Shown here piece by piece: positions 25,503-33,933 of a stretch of DNA of 64,000 bases (position 1 is its first letter; each line of letters opens with the position of its first letter). Origin of the DNA: Pasteurellaceae bacterium RH1A (GTDB lineage: Bacteria > Pseudomonadota > Gammaproteobacteria > Enterobacterales > Pasteurellaceae); contig CP015195.1 in assembly GCA_012221805.1 (NCBI GenBank), forward strand, positions 1,783,771 through 1,847,770. The letters run 5' to 3'. The position numbers and the translations under genes are program-made. The notes beneath the pieces were generated by a model. The model was not told the origin of the DNA, ran no database searches, and saw only the letters and a list, made by a program, of their open reading frames with translations.

Positions 25503-26168
25503 ATGTATATCAATCTTAGCCGTGACAAGCTCATAAAAAGCGGCGCTCTCATCGTGATTATCCTGCTCTGTGCCGCCGTGGTCGGGGTGATTCTGAGCGG
25601 CATCAATCAATTTAAGCTGGGTTCACAGCTGGCCAGCGTAAATCAGGTGTCTAATCTGTCCCACTTACTGGTCCGTCAGCAGGCCAATTTATTTGGTATT
25701 TTGTTGGATGGCAAGGCCAAACAAGATGAGCTGATCGAGGCCCTGGATAACCTCTCCCGAGAGGAATTTGTACTGGATGCCAGCCTCTATTCGGCTTCAG
25801 GCAAGCTGATTGCCCAAAGCCACCAGGCCGCCCCGCTTAAAAGCCTACTCAATCCACCAGAAGGGGCTGCCACCAACACCCAGCAGATTGTCGAGCCCAT
25901 TATTATCCAGCAGAACTTGCAAGGTTTTATTCGGGTCACCTTTGATGCCCAATACGGCCAAACCACCAAAACCCGGGTTGATCAGCTCTTTCGCAATCTC
26001 TATGGCGAGCTGCTTATTCTCTTTCTAGCAGGCGGGCTTTTCGTCAGCTGCTTCTACCTCTTTCGCAAAAAAGCCCCACCTGTGCAGGCCAGCCCCAAAA
26101 ACAGGGTGGCCAAGCCCAAGGGCCAGAGCCAGCGTTTTCACGCCCGCCGCAGACGCTTTTCTGCCTAA
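25503..26168 (+). CDS. ytjB: YtjB/Smp family inner-membrane protein
   Basis: This 221-residue protein has an N-terminal membrane helix (about 13-34) and a periplasmic region with LSHLLVRQQANLFGILLDG and ASLYSASGKLIAQSH. A second membrane helix (about 167-187) precedes a very basic cytoplasmic tail (KNRVAKPKGQSQRFHARRRR). The layout and its position divergent from serB match YtjB/Smp. Function is not known. Confidence 0.88.
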   Translation: MYINLSRDKLIKSGALIVIILLCAAVVGVILSGINQFKLGSQLASVNQVSNLSHLLVRQQANLFGILLDGKAKQDELIEALDNLSREEFVLDASLYSASGKLIAQSHQAAPLKSLLNPPEGAATNTQQIVEPIIIQQNLQGFIRVTFDAQYGQTTKTRVDQLFRNLYGELLILFLAGGLFVSCFYLFRKKAPPVQASPKNRVAKPKGQSQRFHARRRRFSA

Positions 26169-26266
26169 GAGATTGAAATTCGGCCCTATTGGCGTATAAT
26201 AGCGCAGTTTTGTTGGGCTTGCCCAACGCCTTTTACAAACCAACCAAACAATACAAAGAGGAATAA

Positions 26267-26485
<219 letters not shown>

Positions 26486-26491
26486 GAAACA

Positions 26492-26524
26492 AAAAAGCCA
26501 AAACACATGTTTTGGCTTTTTTTC
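26492..26524 (+). terminator. infA terminator
   Basis: AAAAGCCAAAACA-CA-TGTTTTGGCTTTTTTT is a perfect stem with a T tract starting 6 nt after the infA stop. Confidence 0.9.
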
Positions 26525-26546
26525 TGGAATGATGCACTCACTTGCA

Positions 26547-26632
26547 CAAAACGGTTGCTGAGCCTGTCGAAGCATTAGTTTTGTGCAAGATAGGCTAAAA
26601 AACTCATGGTTCGACAAGCTCACCAATCGTTT
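26547..26632. repeat. Interrupted inverted repeat downstream of infA
   Basis: CGGTTGCTGAGCCTGTCGAA and GTTCGACAAGCTCACCAATC are inverted versions of each other around about 45 bp. Half of the motif also occurs at 24027. It separates the convergent infA and rnfH genes. Confidence 0.6.
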
Positions 26633-26653
26633 TTTAGCTTTGTAGCTTGTTTT

Positions 26654-26950
26654 CTACTCTTTTTTCTCTTTCTGCTGCTCTGCCCGCTTGCGGCGAATTT
26701 CTTTTGGGTCAGCCAAAAGGGGGCGGTAGATTTCAATTCTGTCGCCATCTTCTACCAAATCAGTTAGTTTGGCCGGCCGGCTGAAAATCCCTACCTTACT
26801 GGTTCGTAGGTCGATTTCCGTGTACTTTTGCAGGACGCCCGATTTCAAAATCACGTTCTGAATGCTGGCCGGCTCTTCCAACATCACCTTCTTGAGGAAG
26901 TATTTTTCAGGATAGGCATAGGCCACTTCTACGCTTAATTCAGCCACCAT
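26654..26950 (-). CDS. rnfH: RnfH family protein
   Basis: This 98-residue beta-grasp (ubiquitin-like) protein has [46 protein letters not shown] and [13 protein letters not shown] at its end, all typical of RnfH. Its biochemical role is unclear. It overlaps the 3' end of ratA by 11 nt, the conserved ratA-rnfH arrangement. Confidence 0.95.
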   Translation of the reverse strand: MVAELSVEVAYAYPEKYFLKKVMLEEPASIQNVILKSGVLQKYTEIDLRTSKVGIFSRPAKLTDLVEDGDRIEIYRPLLADPKEIRRKRAEQQKEKKE

Positions 26951-27374
26951 AAACCTCCTTGGCTCTTTGTTTGAAGGCCTGAATCATCTTTTGAATAAGC
27001 TCGTTAAAAATCTTGCCAAAGACCAAGGCCACCATAGGGCTTTCAAACTCAAAATCCAGTTGCAGAGAAATCCGACAGGTTTGTTCATCAAAGGGCTCAA
27101 AGCGCCAGGATCCTGATAGGTTTTTAAAGGGCCCCCGCACCAGTTCCATCTTGATTTCCCGGTTGGCAATCATGGTATTGTGGGTGGTAAAGCGTTGGCT
27201 AATGCCCAGTTTCTGAATGTGCAGCTCAGCCTCCAGCTCATCCTGGCCTTGAACCAGAGTCTTGGCCCCAACACAGCCAGAGATAAATTGGGGGTAGGCC
27301 TCGTAGTCATTGACTAGGCGGTACATTTGCTCAGCACTGTAGGCCACCAAGAGGGATTGATTAAGGCTAGGCAT
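26940..27374 (-). CDS. ratA: RatA / COQ10-type START domain protein
   Basis: This 144-residue START-fold protein begins [20 protein letters not shown] and has [14 protein letters not shown] and [20 protein letters not shown]. coli RatA was described as an inhibitor of 50S-30S joining, while homologues act in ubiquinone biology; which applies here is not shown. The ATG at 27372-27374 is chosen over an upstream TTG. It overlaps the end of pgeF by 8 nt. Confidence 0.92.
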   Translation of the reverse strand: MPSLNQSLLVAYSAEQMYRLVNDYEAYPQFISGCVGAKTLVQGQDELEAELHIQKLGISQRFTTHNTMIANREIKMELVRGPFKNLSGSWRFEPFDEQTCRISLQLDFEFESPMVALVFGKIFNELIQKMIQAFKQRAKEVYGG

Positions 27375-28113
27375 GATCTTCAAACCAAATTAGGGTGGCC
27401 ATCCGCCCCGTTTTGCCTTCCTTACGGTAGGAAAAGAAGCGCTGGGTGTCAGTGTAGGTGCAGTAATCGCCGCCTGAAATCTGCTGGATCCCTAGCTTGT
27501 TGAGGCGTTGTTGGGCAATTTGGTAAAGATTGCCTAAAAACTTACCGCTTGCTCTTGGGTCTGGGCGAAAGGCCTTGATGGCTTCTGGATCAACTGCACA
27601 GAACTGTTCGACCACTTCCTGCCCCACCTGGAAGGCATTTTCGCCAATGGCCGGGCCAACCCAAACAATGATCTCTTCCATAGGGCAGTCAAAGGCCTTG
27701 GCGGTCTCTTCCAGAACCCCATCACAGAGGCCCCGCCAGCCGGCATGGGCAGCGGCCACTTGGTTGCCTTCCTTATTGCAGAACAGTACAGGCTGGCAGT
27801 CGGCGGTCATCACCAGGCAAACCTGCTTGGCTTGTTTAGTGTAGGCGGCATCAGCATTGAGATCAGTTCCCGTATAAGGCAAGTGCAATACCTTGGTAGT
27901 ATGGCTCTGATCTAGGTAAAGAGGCACTTGGGGCAGTTTCAGACAAGCGGTCAAGATTTCCCGATTTTTTGCAACTGCTTCAGGGGCGTCCCCCACATGA
28001 TTGCCTAGATTCAGGCTGTCAAAAGGCGATAGGCTGACCCCGCCCAAGCGGGTGGTGGTCAGGGCATGAACGTGGCCAGGCACATTCCAATTGGGTTTAA
28101 TGAGCTCAAGCAT
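27367..28113 (-). CDS. pgeF: Purine nucleoside phosphorylase / laccase-domain protein YfiH (PgeF)
   Basis: This 248-residue protein contains the family metal-site motifs DQSHTTKV, TADCQPVLF (Cys) and AAAHAGWRGLCDGVL (His), plus VGPAIGENAFQVG. YfiH-family enzymes act on purine nucleosides, and PgeF has been linked to correcting peptidoglycan stem peptides with L-Ser. The ATG overlaps the ridA stop (TAATG). The four genes ridA-pgeF-ratA-rnfH are head-to-tail with overlaps and form one transcript. Confidence 0.93.
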   Translation of the reverse strand: MLELIKPNWNVPGHVHALTTTRLGGVSLSPFDSLNLGNHVGDAPEAVAKNREILTACLKLPQVPLYLDQSHTTKVLHLPYTGTDLNADAAYTKQAKQVCLVMTADCQPVLFCNKEGNQVAAAHAGWRGLCDGVLEETAKAFDCPMEEIIVWVGPAIGENAFQVGQEVVEQFCAVDPEAIKAFRPDPRASGKFLGNLYQIAQQRLNKLGIQQISGGDYCTYTDTQRFFSYRKEGKTGRMATLIWFEDHA

Positions 28114-28502
28114 TATTTACGTACCGCAATGGCTTCGATTTCAATGCCGACATCTTTCGGCAGACGAGCTACTTCTACACAAGAGCGAGCTGGGAAGGCG
28201 TGGTGGTTGTTTTCACGGAAGAAGGCTTCGTATTCGGCATTGACCCGAGCGAAGTCGTTGAGATCTTTAACAAAAACGGTGGTTTTGACAATGTCAGTCA
28301 CTAAGAGACCGGCCTGTTCAATAATGGCCTTAACATTTTCTAGCGATTGACGGGTTTGGGCCACGATGTCAGACGGAATTTCGCCCGTGGCAGGCACGAC
28401 CGGGATTTGGCCTGAGGTGAAAACCAAATTGCCCAAGTCCATGGCTTGAACATAAGGGCCGATGGCGGCCGGGGCTTTTTCGGTGTGGATGACGGTGGTC
28501 AT
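28113..28502 (-). CDS. ridA: RidA family enamine/imine deaminase
   Basis: RidA clears reactive 2-aminoacrylate and related imines made by PLP enzymes. The 129-residue product has [21 protein letters not shown], the conserved Arg in [13 protein letters not shown], and the C-terminal GIEIEAIAV. Length is normal. First gene of the ridA-pgeF-ratA-rnfH series; the start follows AAGGAGAACACCC. Confidence 0.96.
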   Translation of the reverse strand: MTTVIHTEKAPAAIGPYVQAMDLGNLVFTSGQIPVVPATGEIPSDIVAQTRQSLENVKAIIEQAGLLVTDIVKTTVFVKDLNDFARVNAEYEAFFRENNHHAFPARSCVEVARLPKDVGIEIEAIAVRK

Positions 28503-28559
28503 GGGTGTTCTCCTTGTAAATTTTTGGGGAAAAATTACCGCTTGTATATAACAAATATG

Positions 28560-28642
28560 GATGGCGCAAGCGTCCTCGCTTGTGCCATCATGATTATGGC
28601 GAAGATTGATTTTTCAGCACCAGCGTGGACGCTGGCGCTATC
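28560..28642. repeat. Double-hairpin repeat, family B (copy 3)
   Basis: GATGGCGCAAGCGTCCTCGC with TTGTGCCATC is followed by GCACCAGCGTGGACGCTGGC and GCTATC. Lies upstream of ridA. Confidence 0.8.
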
Positions 28643-28681
28643 CTAGGTAAGATCATACGGCTCGTATGATCTACAAAAAAT

Positions 28682-28711
28682 AACCGCTTGAATATTAGGT
28701 ATTCAAGCGGT
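28682..28711 (-). terminator. Terminator of the glutamine amidotransferase gene
   Basis: ACCGCTTGAATA-TTAGG-TATTCAAGCGGT is a perfect 12-bp stem with TTATTTTTTG after it on the minus strand. The arms resemble uptake signals. Confidence 0.8.
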
Positions 28712-28728
28712 GCTTGTCAAATAAGATC

Positions 28729-29526
28729 TTAAACGTGATTTAAATTCTCAACCAGGTTGCCTTCAATTTCATAAATGGCATCACCATTCTTGAAGAAAAC
28801 ATAGCCGCCATTTTTCATCTTAGTCCAGTTTTCATTCTTGGTTAAAGGCTGGGTGGTAATCACCGTTACCTTATCATTGGCTGTGGTGTATTGGCTAAAG
28901 TCAATCAACACATCATCATCCCGCAGGGCCTTGCCAAAAGGCGCTCGGCGGCAAACATAGTGAAGGTTGGTTGCACAACGGGCGATCATCCAGTGGCCGT
29001 TAGAGAGGATAAAATTCAAGACCCCGTGCTGGGCGATTTCAGAGGTGATTTCCACCACGGCATCAAAGATTTCTTTCTCTGTTGGCTCCTGTGGAAAGCG
29101 TTCTTTTAGGCGAGCCAAGAGGCAGCAGAAGGCGGCTTCCGAATCGGTTGTTCCAATAGGTTGATAGTGGCTGTTGGGGCAAACTTGTACGTCCACCGTG
29201 CCGTTGTGGGCAAAAACCCAGTTTTCGCCCCAGATTTCCCGAATAAAAGGGTGGGTGTTTTCGAGGTTCACATCGCCCTTGGTGGCCTTGCGGATATGGG
29301 CAATAACGTTAAGGGACTTGATGCGGTACTGGCTGACCAAATCGGCCATTGGGGAAGAGGCACCTGGGCGGTTATCCCGAAAGATACGCACACCCTTGCC
29401 TTCAAAAAAAGCGATACCAAACCCGTCTGTATGTTGATCGGTTAAGCCAGCCCGCCGTCGGAAACCTTCAAAAGAGAAGGTAATATCCGTTGGGGTATTA
29501 CAATTCATTCCTAATAATTGGCACAT
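28729..29526 (-). CDS. yafJ: Class II glutamine amidotransferase (YafJ family)
   Basis: The 265-residue protein begins MCQLLGMNCNTPTDITFSFE, giving the N-terminal nucleophile Cys2 after Met removal. The glutamine-pocket motifs are DGFGIAFF, HIRKATKGDVNLENTHPF and WVFAHNGTVDVQ. It is a stand-alone glutaminase domain; the acceptor substrate of YafJ is not known. It has its own promoter region and terminator. Confidence 0.92.
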   Translation of the reverse strand: MCQLLGMNCNTPTDITFSFEGFRRRAGLTDQHTDGFGIAFFEGKGVRIFRDNRPGASSPMADLVSQYRIKSLNVIAHIRKATKGDVNLENTHPFIREIWGENWVFAHNGTVDVQVCPNSHYQPIGTTDSEAAFCCLLARLKERFPQEPTEKEIFDAVVEITSEIAQHGVLNFILSNGHWMIARCATNLHYVCRRAPFGKALRDDDVLIDFSQYTTANDKVTVITTQPLTKNENWTKMKNGGYVFFKNGDAIYEIEGNLVENLNHV

Positions 29527-29661
29527 AATATTTTATTCTTTTTGCATATGTTGAAACTGAAAAATCCTACCTACCAGCACGCTCTCTTTATGCGGTGTAA
29601 GCGGTGTGATTTAAGCCCAAATTTGCAAAGAATTCAATAGGGGCAGATCAATATTTTTGCA

Positions 29662-30447
29662 TTAGTTAGACGATTTTCGCATAAGGGACAACAAAAAGAG
29701 TAAACCGCTGGCCACCACCACCGATGGGCCTGCTGGCGTGTCCTTCCAGGCCGATAAGCCCAGGCCTAAAGTAATAGCCACCATACTCAGCAAAATAGCC
29801 CCCAAAACCATGCCTTCGGGGGTTTTGGCAAAGCGTCTGGCCGTGGCTGAGGGAATGATCAGGAGCGAGGTAATAATGAGCGCCCCCACAAACTTCATAC
29901 TCAAGGCAATGGTGAGTGCAGTTAGCAACATAAGCAACAGACGCAGGCGAGCCACATTCAAGCCCTCAATTTGGGCCAGTTCAGGGCTGATGGTAATGGA
30001 CAAGAGCTGCTTCCAGAAAAAGCCTAGGAGGGAGGCAATGATAATAACGCCCACGCCGATAAAGGCTACATCATTTAGATTTATGGCCAGCAGATCACCA
30101 AAGAGATAGGACATAAGATCAACCCGCACATTGTCCAAGAGGCTGATAGTAATCACCCCCAAAGACAGGCTGGAATGGGCGATAATGCCCAGCATGGTAT
30201 CCACCGAGAAGCTGGTGCGTTGTTCCAGCCAGACCAGAAGCAGGGCTAGAAGGACGGTCATGCCGATCACAGCCAGATAAGGGTCCAGCTGGAGAAAAAT
30301 GCCCAGGGCCACGCCTAGGAGGGCGGAATGGGAAAGCGTGTCTCCAAAATAGGCCATCTTCCGCCAGACCACAAAGGCGCCCAAGGGGGCGGTGATAAAG
30401 GTTAAGAGTATGCCTGCCAGCCAGGCGGGGAGGAGGATTTCTAGCAT
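29662..30447 (-). CDS. znuB: Zinc ABC transporter permease ZnuB
   Basis: This 261-residue integral membrane protein (ABC-3 family) starts [20 protein letters not shown]. It has [24 protein letters not shown], the hallmark of Zn/Mn permeases, and [19 protein letters not shown] near the coupling region. It moves zinc across the inner membrane with ZnuC. I chose ATG 30445-30447; a longer frame would translate the family B repeat. The repeat separates it from znuC by 122 nt, a larger gap than usual. Confidence 0.94.
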   Translation of the reverse strand: MLEILLPAWLAGILLTFITAPLGAFVVWRKMAYFGDTLSHSALLGVALGIFLQLDPYLAVIGMTVLLALLLVWLEQRTSFSVDTMLGIIAHSSLSLGVITISLLDNVRVDLMSYLFGDLLAINLNDVAFIGVGVIIIASLLGFFWKQLLSITISPELAQIEGLNVARLRLLLMLLTALTIALSMKFVGALIITSLLIIPSATARRFAKTPEGMVLGAILLSMVAITLGLGLSAWKDTPAGPSVVVASGLLFLLSLMRKSSN

Positions 30448-30477
30448 GGTTTCCTTTATATATCTTTCGCTTTGCAA

Positions 30478-30550
30478 GATGGCGCAAGCGTCCTCGCTTG
30501 TGCCCCCTGTATTCTCATTTATAAGCACCAGCCTGGAGGCTGGCGCTATC
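30478..30550. repeat. Double-hairpin repeat, family B (copy 4), inside znuCB
   Basis: GATGGCGCAAGCGTCCTCGC starts the first arm and CACCAGCCTGGAGGCTGGCG with CTATC ends the second. It fills most of the znuC-znuB gap, so the two hairpins would be transcribed within the operon mRNA. Confidence 0.8.
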
Positions 30551-30569
30551 TTTTCTTGAGGAAATTTTT

Positions 30570-31355
30570 TTACTTACAATGGCACTCGCCATTACACACA
30601 TCCCCATGCAAATTATGGTGATGATTATGGCGGTGGCTGTAAAAGGCCACGTTTTGGGCGAATTGGTCGCCGAAAAAGTGGATAAAACTGGGTTCATTGG
30701 TAATGGTTTCGGGCGTGCCAGCACAGCAGATATGCTTATTAACGCATAAAACCTCGTCCGTATTGGCCATCACGATGTTTAAATCGTGGGAAACCATCAA
30801 AATGGCACAATTTAGCCAGCTGCGGGTGCGATTTAGTAGTTGATAGAGTTCCGTTTGCCCTGTAATATCCACTCCCTGCATGGGTTCATCCAAAACCAAG
30901 AGCTGGGGCTTGTCTAAAATTGCCCGAGCCAGTAAGACCCGTTGTAGTTCGCCGCCCGAGAGCTTCTGCATACTGTTTTGCCTTAAATGTACAATGGAAA
31001 AGAGGCTCAAGGCCTCATCAATGGCCGCGGGTTTGACCTTGGGTTTCAGGCTCAGAAACTTAACAACGGTCATGGGCATTGAGGGGTCAAGATGCAGCTT
31101 TTGCGGCACATAACCGATTTTTAAGCCCTTGCGGTGGGTAACCTTGCCCTGGCTGGGTTTGAGCAACTTTAAAAGCACCTTAAGCAGGGTGGATTTTCCC
31201 CCGCCATTCGGCCCCACAATGGTGGTAATGGAGTTGGGGTAGAGAGTTAAATTGATATTTTGCAGGGCGGTTTGGCCGTCGAATTCCACTTGAATACCTT
31301 CAAGCGAAACCAGGGCGGGGGATTTATTAACCGCACTTAAACGATGGATCTGCAT
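30570..31355 (-). CDS. znuC: Zinc ABC transporter ATP-binding protein ZnuC
   Basis: This 261-residue ABC ATPase has Walker [11 protein letters not shown], signature [14 protein letters not shown], Walker [13 protein letters not shown] and the H-loop in MVSHDLN. The C-terminus carries a His/Cys-rich tail ([20 protein letters not shown]) likely to bind zinc, a feature of ZnuC proteins. The solute-binding gene znuA is not adjacent. It diverges from mepM, as in E. coli, where znuA lies between; here that gene is absent. Confidence 0.95.
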   Translation of the reverse strand: MQIHRLSAVNKSPALVSLEGIQVEFDGQTALQNINLTLYPNSITTIVGPNGGGKSTLLKVLLKLLKPSQGKVTHRKGLKIGYVPQKLHLDPSMPMTVVKFLSLKPKVKPAAIDEALSLFSIVHLRQNSMQKLSGGELQRVLLARAILDKPQLLVLDEPMQGVDITGQTELYQLLNRTRSWLNCAILMVSHDLNIVMANTDEVLCVNKHICCAGTPETITNEPSFIHFFGDQFAQNVAFYSHRHNHHHNLHGDVCNGECHCK

Positions 31356-31420
31356 AACATAAAAATTTTAGGGAATTGATTTGGCCTGCAACTTACCCGA
31401 TTTTATTTGGCCTGACAATA

Positions 31421-31467
31421 ACAAGCGGTCGAATTTGTAAAAAAACTTGCAAATCTGACCGCTTGTG
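31421..31467. repeat. Inverted pair of uptake signals between znuC and mepM
   Basis: ACAAGCGGTC..ATTTG and CAAAT..GACCGCTTGT form a stem-loop. Because the two flanking genes diverge, this pair is not placed where a terminator is needed. Confidence 0.75.
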
Positions 31468-31561
31468 ACGAACTTTCGAGAGCCTAGGCTGTCGATTTTT
31501 GATGATTTAAAAGATTTAAACAGGTTGCCCCAAGGGCGGCCTGAAAGAACAGGATGATATT

Positions 31562-33082
31562 TTGCAAAAGATTGTATTTGCCCGAGATAGACGGAAAAAG
31601 AAGGCCAGGATAAAGCTGATTTTATTCTTCCTAGCCCTCTGCTCCCTGGGCGTGGGGATCTTGCTGGTTCTGCAAGACCACCAAAAGGCCAATTCTCGCT
31701 CGCCTTTTCCGCAAGATTTTACCTTTACCATTGATGAAATTGAGGAAAACCCACTTTTCGACAGTATTGACTTTGCCAAGGCCATTGCCGAACAAGCCCT
31801 GCAACTGGCCCAAGAGGGCGAGCAGGCCGATGGCTTTTCAGGCGATGATGGCGATGCCCTGGCCCACAGTGATGATCCTGCCGCAGGCAGCGATCAACAG
31901 CATGATGATGTCATTTCCGCCGATGGTGATGAAGACGCCATTGCCGATAATGCCCACCCTGACTTGACCCCTGAGGCCAAAAACGTACTAGAAGAATTGC
32001 TGGAGATTGCCAGCCAGGCCCAGCGGATCAAAAACCAGTTCAGCCATACCGTGGCCCGTGGCGATAAGCTAAAAGACGTGCTTGAACATTCAGGCCTAGA
32101 CAACCGTGTCGCCCAGGGCTTGATCAAACAATCCCCAGGCCTGGCCAACTTGGCTGTGGGCCAACAATTTTATTGGACCTTAGATGCCAACGGCGAGCTG
32201 GACTATCTCAACTGGTTGGTGTCTGAAAAAGAAGAACAGATCTTCCAACGCACAGGCAAAAACCAGTACACCCGCAAGATCATTGCCAAAAAGGGCGAAT
32301 GGAAGCAAGATGTGGTTAAGGGCACTATTCAAAATGGGCTGGCCAACAGCCTCAAGGCCATAGGCCTATCCCAGCGGCAAATCAACTCGCTTATCAGCGG
32401 CCTACAGTGGCAAATTGCCACCAACAAGCTCAAGAAGGGCGATAAGTTTGCCGTACTGGTTCGCCGAGAATACATCAACGGCAAGGTGACCGAACTGGGC
32501 AATGTGGAGGCCATTCATGTGGTCAGCGGGGGCAAGAGTTACTATGCCATTTTGGCTGATAACGGACGTTTTTATAACCGCCATGGCGAAACCCTGGGCA
32601 AGGGCTTTGCCCGTATTCCTCTCTTGGGTGGAGCCAGGGTTTCATCGCACTTTAACCCACGTCGGGTTCACCCCATCACCCGCCGCCTACGCCCACATAA
32701 GGGGGTAGATTTTGCAGTGAAAATCGGCACACCGATTATTGCCCCTGCCGATGGCAAGGTGGTGGCCGTGTCCTACCAGGCCCGTGGGGCTGGCCGCTAT
32801 ATTAAGCTACAACACGGCTCCCAATATGCCACGGTTTATATGCACCTCAGCCGTTCACTGGTCAAAGTGGGCCAGCAGGTGAAAAAAGGCCAGCGGATTG
32901 CCCTGTCTGGCAACACAGGTGGCTCAACTGGCCCACATCTGCATTATGAATTCCACATCAACGGCTATCCTGTCAATCCGATGACCGTGAAACTGCCTGG
33001 CACGGGCGCCAGTATGCCAGACAAAGAACGTAAGGCCTTCTTAGCCAAGGCTAAAAATATTGAAGCAAGACTTAAACTCTAA
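31562..33082 (+). CDS. mepM: Murein DD-endopeptidase MepM-like (OapA/LysM + peptidase M23)
   Basis: This 506-residue protein has an N-terminal membrane anchor (about 18-37), an acidic low-complexity segment (residues about 80-140, e.g. DGFSGDDGDALAHSDD), an OapA/LysM-like part, and a C-terminal M23 metallopeptidase domain. Zinc ligands are seen in RPHKGVDF (HxxxD) and GPHLHYEF (HxH). MepM cuts peptidoglycan cross-links for cell-wall growth. The start appears to be TTG at 31562 with AGGATGATAT upstream; the next in-frame ATG would remove the anchor. The acidic insert is longer than I would expect for the family. Confidence 0.9.
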   Translation: MQKIVFARDRRKKKARIKLILFFLALCSLGVGILLVLQDHQKANSRSPFPQDFTFTIDEIEENPLFDSIDFAKAIAEQALQLAQEGEQADGFSGDDGDALAHSDDPAAGSDQQHDDVISADGDEDAIADNAHPDLTPEAKNVLEELLEIASQAQRIKNQFSHTVARGDKLKDVLEHSGLDNRVAQGLIKQSPGLANLAVGQQFYWTLDANGELDYLNWLVSEKEEQIFQRTGKNQYTRKIIAKKGEWKQDVVKGTIQNGLANSLKAIGLSQRQINSLISGLQWQIATNKLKKGDKFAVLVRREYINGKVTELGNVEAIHVVSGGKSYYAILADNGRFYNRHGETLGKGFARIPLLGGARVSSHFNPRRVHPITRRLRPHKGVDFAVKIGTPIIAPADGKVVAVSYQARGAGRYIKLQHGSQYATVYMHLSRSLVKVGQQVKKGQRIALSGNTGGSTGPHLHYEFHINGYPVNPMTVKLPGTGASMPDKERKAFLAKAKNIEARLKL

Positions 33083-33092
33083 AAGGAACCCT

Positions 33093-33773
33093 ATGAAAAA
33101 ATTAACCCTCTTAAGCCTGGCCCTGATGAGTGCCAGCCTCATGGCCAACGATACCAATCTCAAAACCCAACTGGAAAAAATGGGGGCAAGCAATGTGAAA
33201 ATCAGCGACTCTGCCCTGCCAAACTTTAAGACGGCCATTGCTGATCAAGGCGTCTTACACATTAGCCAGGACGGCCGTTTTGTAATCCAAGGCCAAATTC
33301 TGGAAATCAAAAATGGCAAGGCAGTGGACATCACCAACCACGCCCTCTTGGCGGATCTCAAGGCTTTTGAACCTGAAATGATTGTTTACCCAGCCAAAAA
33401 CCAAAAGCATGTGGTCACGGTCTTTATGGACATCACCTGCCACTACTGCCACCTGCTCCACGAGCGTATTAAGGAATATAACGATCTGGGGATTACCATC
33501 CGTTATTTGGCCTTCCCTCGTGGCGGCATGGACACTCAAACTGCCAAGCAGATGGAAGCCATTTGGACTTCTACAGACAAGGTGCAAGCCCTCAACGATG
33601 CCGAAAATGGCAAGCTCCCAAACCAGCAAAAAACGCCTAATATTGTGAAAAAACACTATGAGCTAGGCCTAAAATTTGGGGTTAATGGCACGCCCAATAT
33701 GATCACCGAAACAGGTGAGTTGATTGGGGGGTATGTCGAGCCGAAGGCCTTGTTGGAAATGCTTGAAAATTAA
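33093..33773 (+). CDS. dsbC: Periplasmic disulfide isomerase DsbC
   Basis: DsbC rearranges wrong disulfide bonds in the periplasm. The 226-residue product has a signal peptide (cleavage near LMA-ND, residue 18), an N-terminal dimerisation domain, then the thioredoxin-fold with the CHYC active site at 116-119 and the cis-Pro loop NGTPNMI. The ATG at 33093 follows AAAAGGAACCCT. It lies 10 nt after mepM and is probably co-transcribed. Confidence 0.95.
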   Translation: MKKLTLLSLALMSASLMANDTNLKTQLEKMGASNVKISDSALPNFKTAIADQGVLHISQDGRFVIQGQILEIKNGKAVDITNHALLADLKAFEPEMIVYPAKNQKHVVTVFMDITCHYCHLLHERIKEYNDLGITIRYLAFPRGGMDTQTAKQMEAIWTSTDKVQALNDAENGKLPNQQKTPNIVKKHYELGLKFGVNGTPNMITETGELIGGYVEPKALLEMLEN

Positions 33774-33782
33774 GATCTGTTA

Positions 33783-33901
33783 TCCCCCCCTCCGCCTGTG
33801 GCACCTCCCCCGCAAGCGGGTGGAGGGAAGTGTTTATCAAGATCTCTATAAACTTCGCTCCCTCCGCTTGCGGGGGAGCTGCCCGACGGGCTGAGGGGGG
33901 A
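33783..33901. repeat. Palindromic repeat, family A (copy 3)
   Basis: CCTCCGCCTGTGGCACCTCC with CCCGCAAGCGGG and the mirrored CTTGCGGGGGAGCTGCCCGA with CGGGCTGAGGGGGG enclose about 35 bp. Same arrangement as at 834-947. Confidence 0.75.
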
Positions 33902-33933
33902 TTATCAACAAAACCTAAGAATAATAATTCACC

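Noticed and set aside
31421..31467. Terminator between znuC and mepM
   Set aside because: Both flanking genes point away from it, so no transcript needs ending there; I record it as an uptake-signal pair only.
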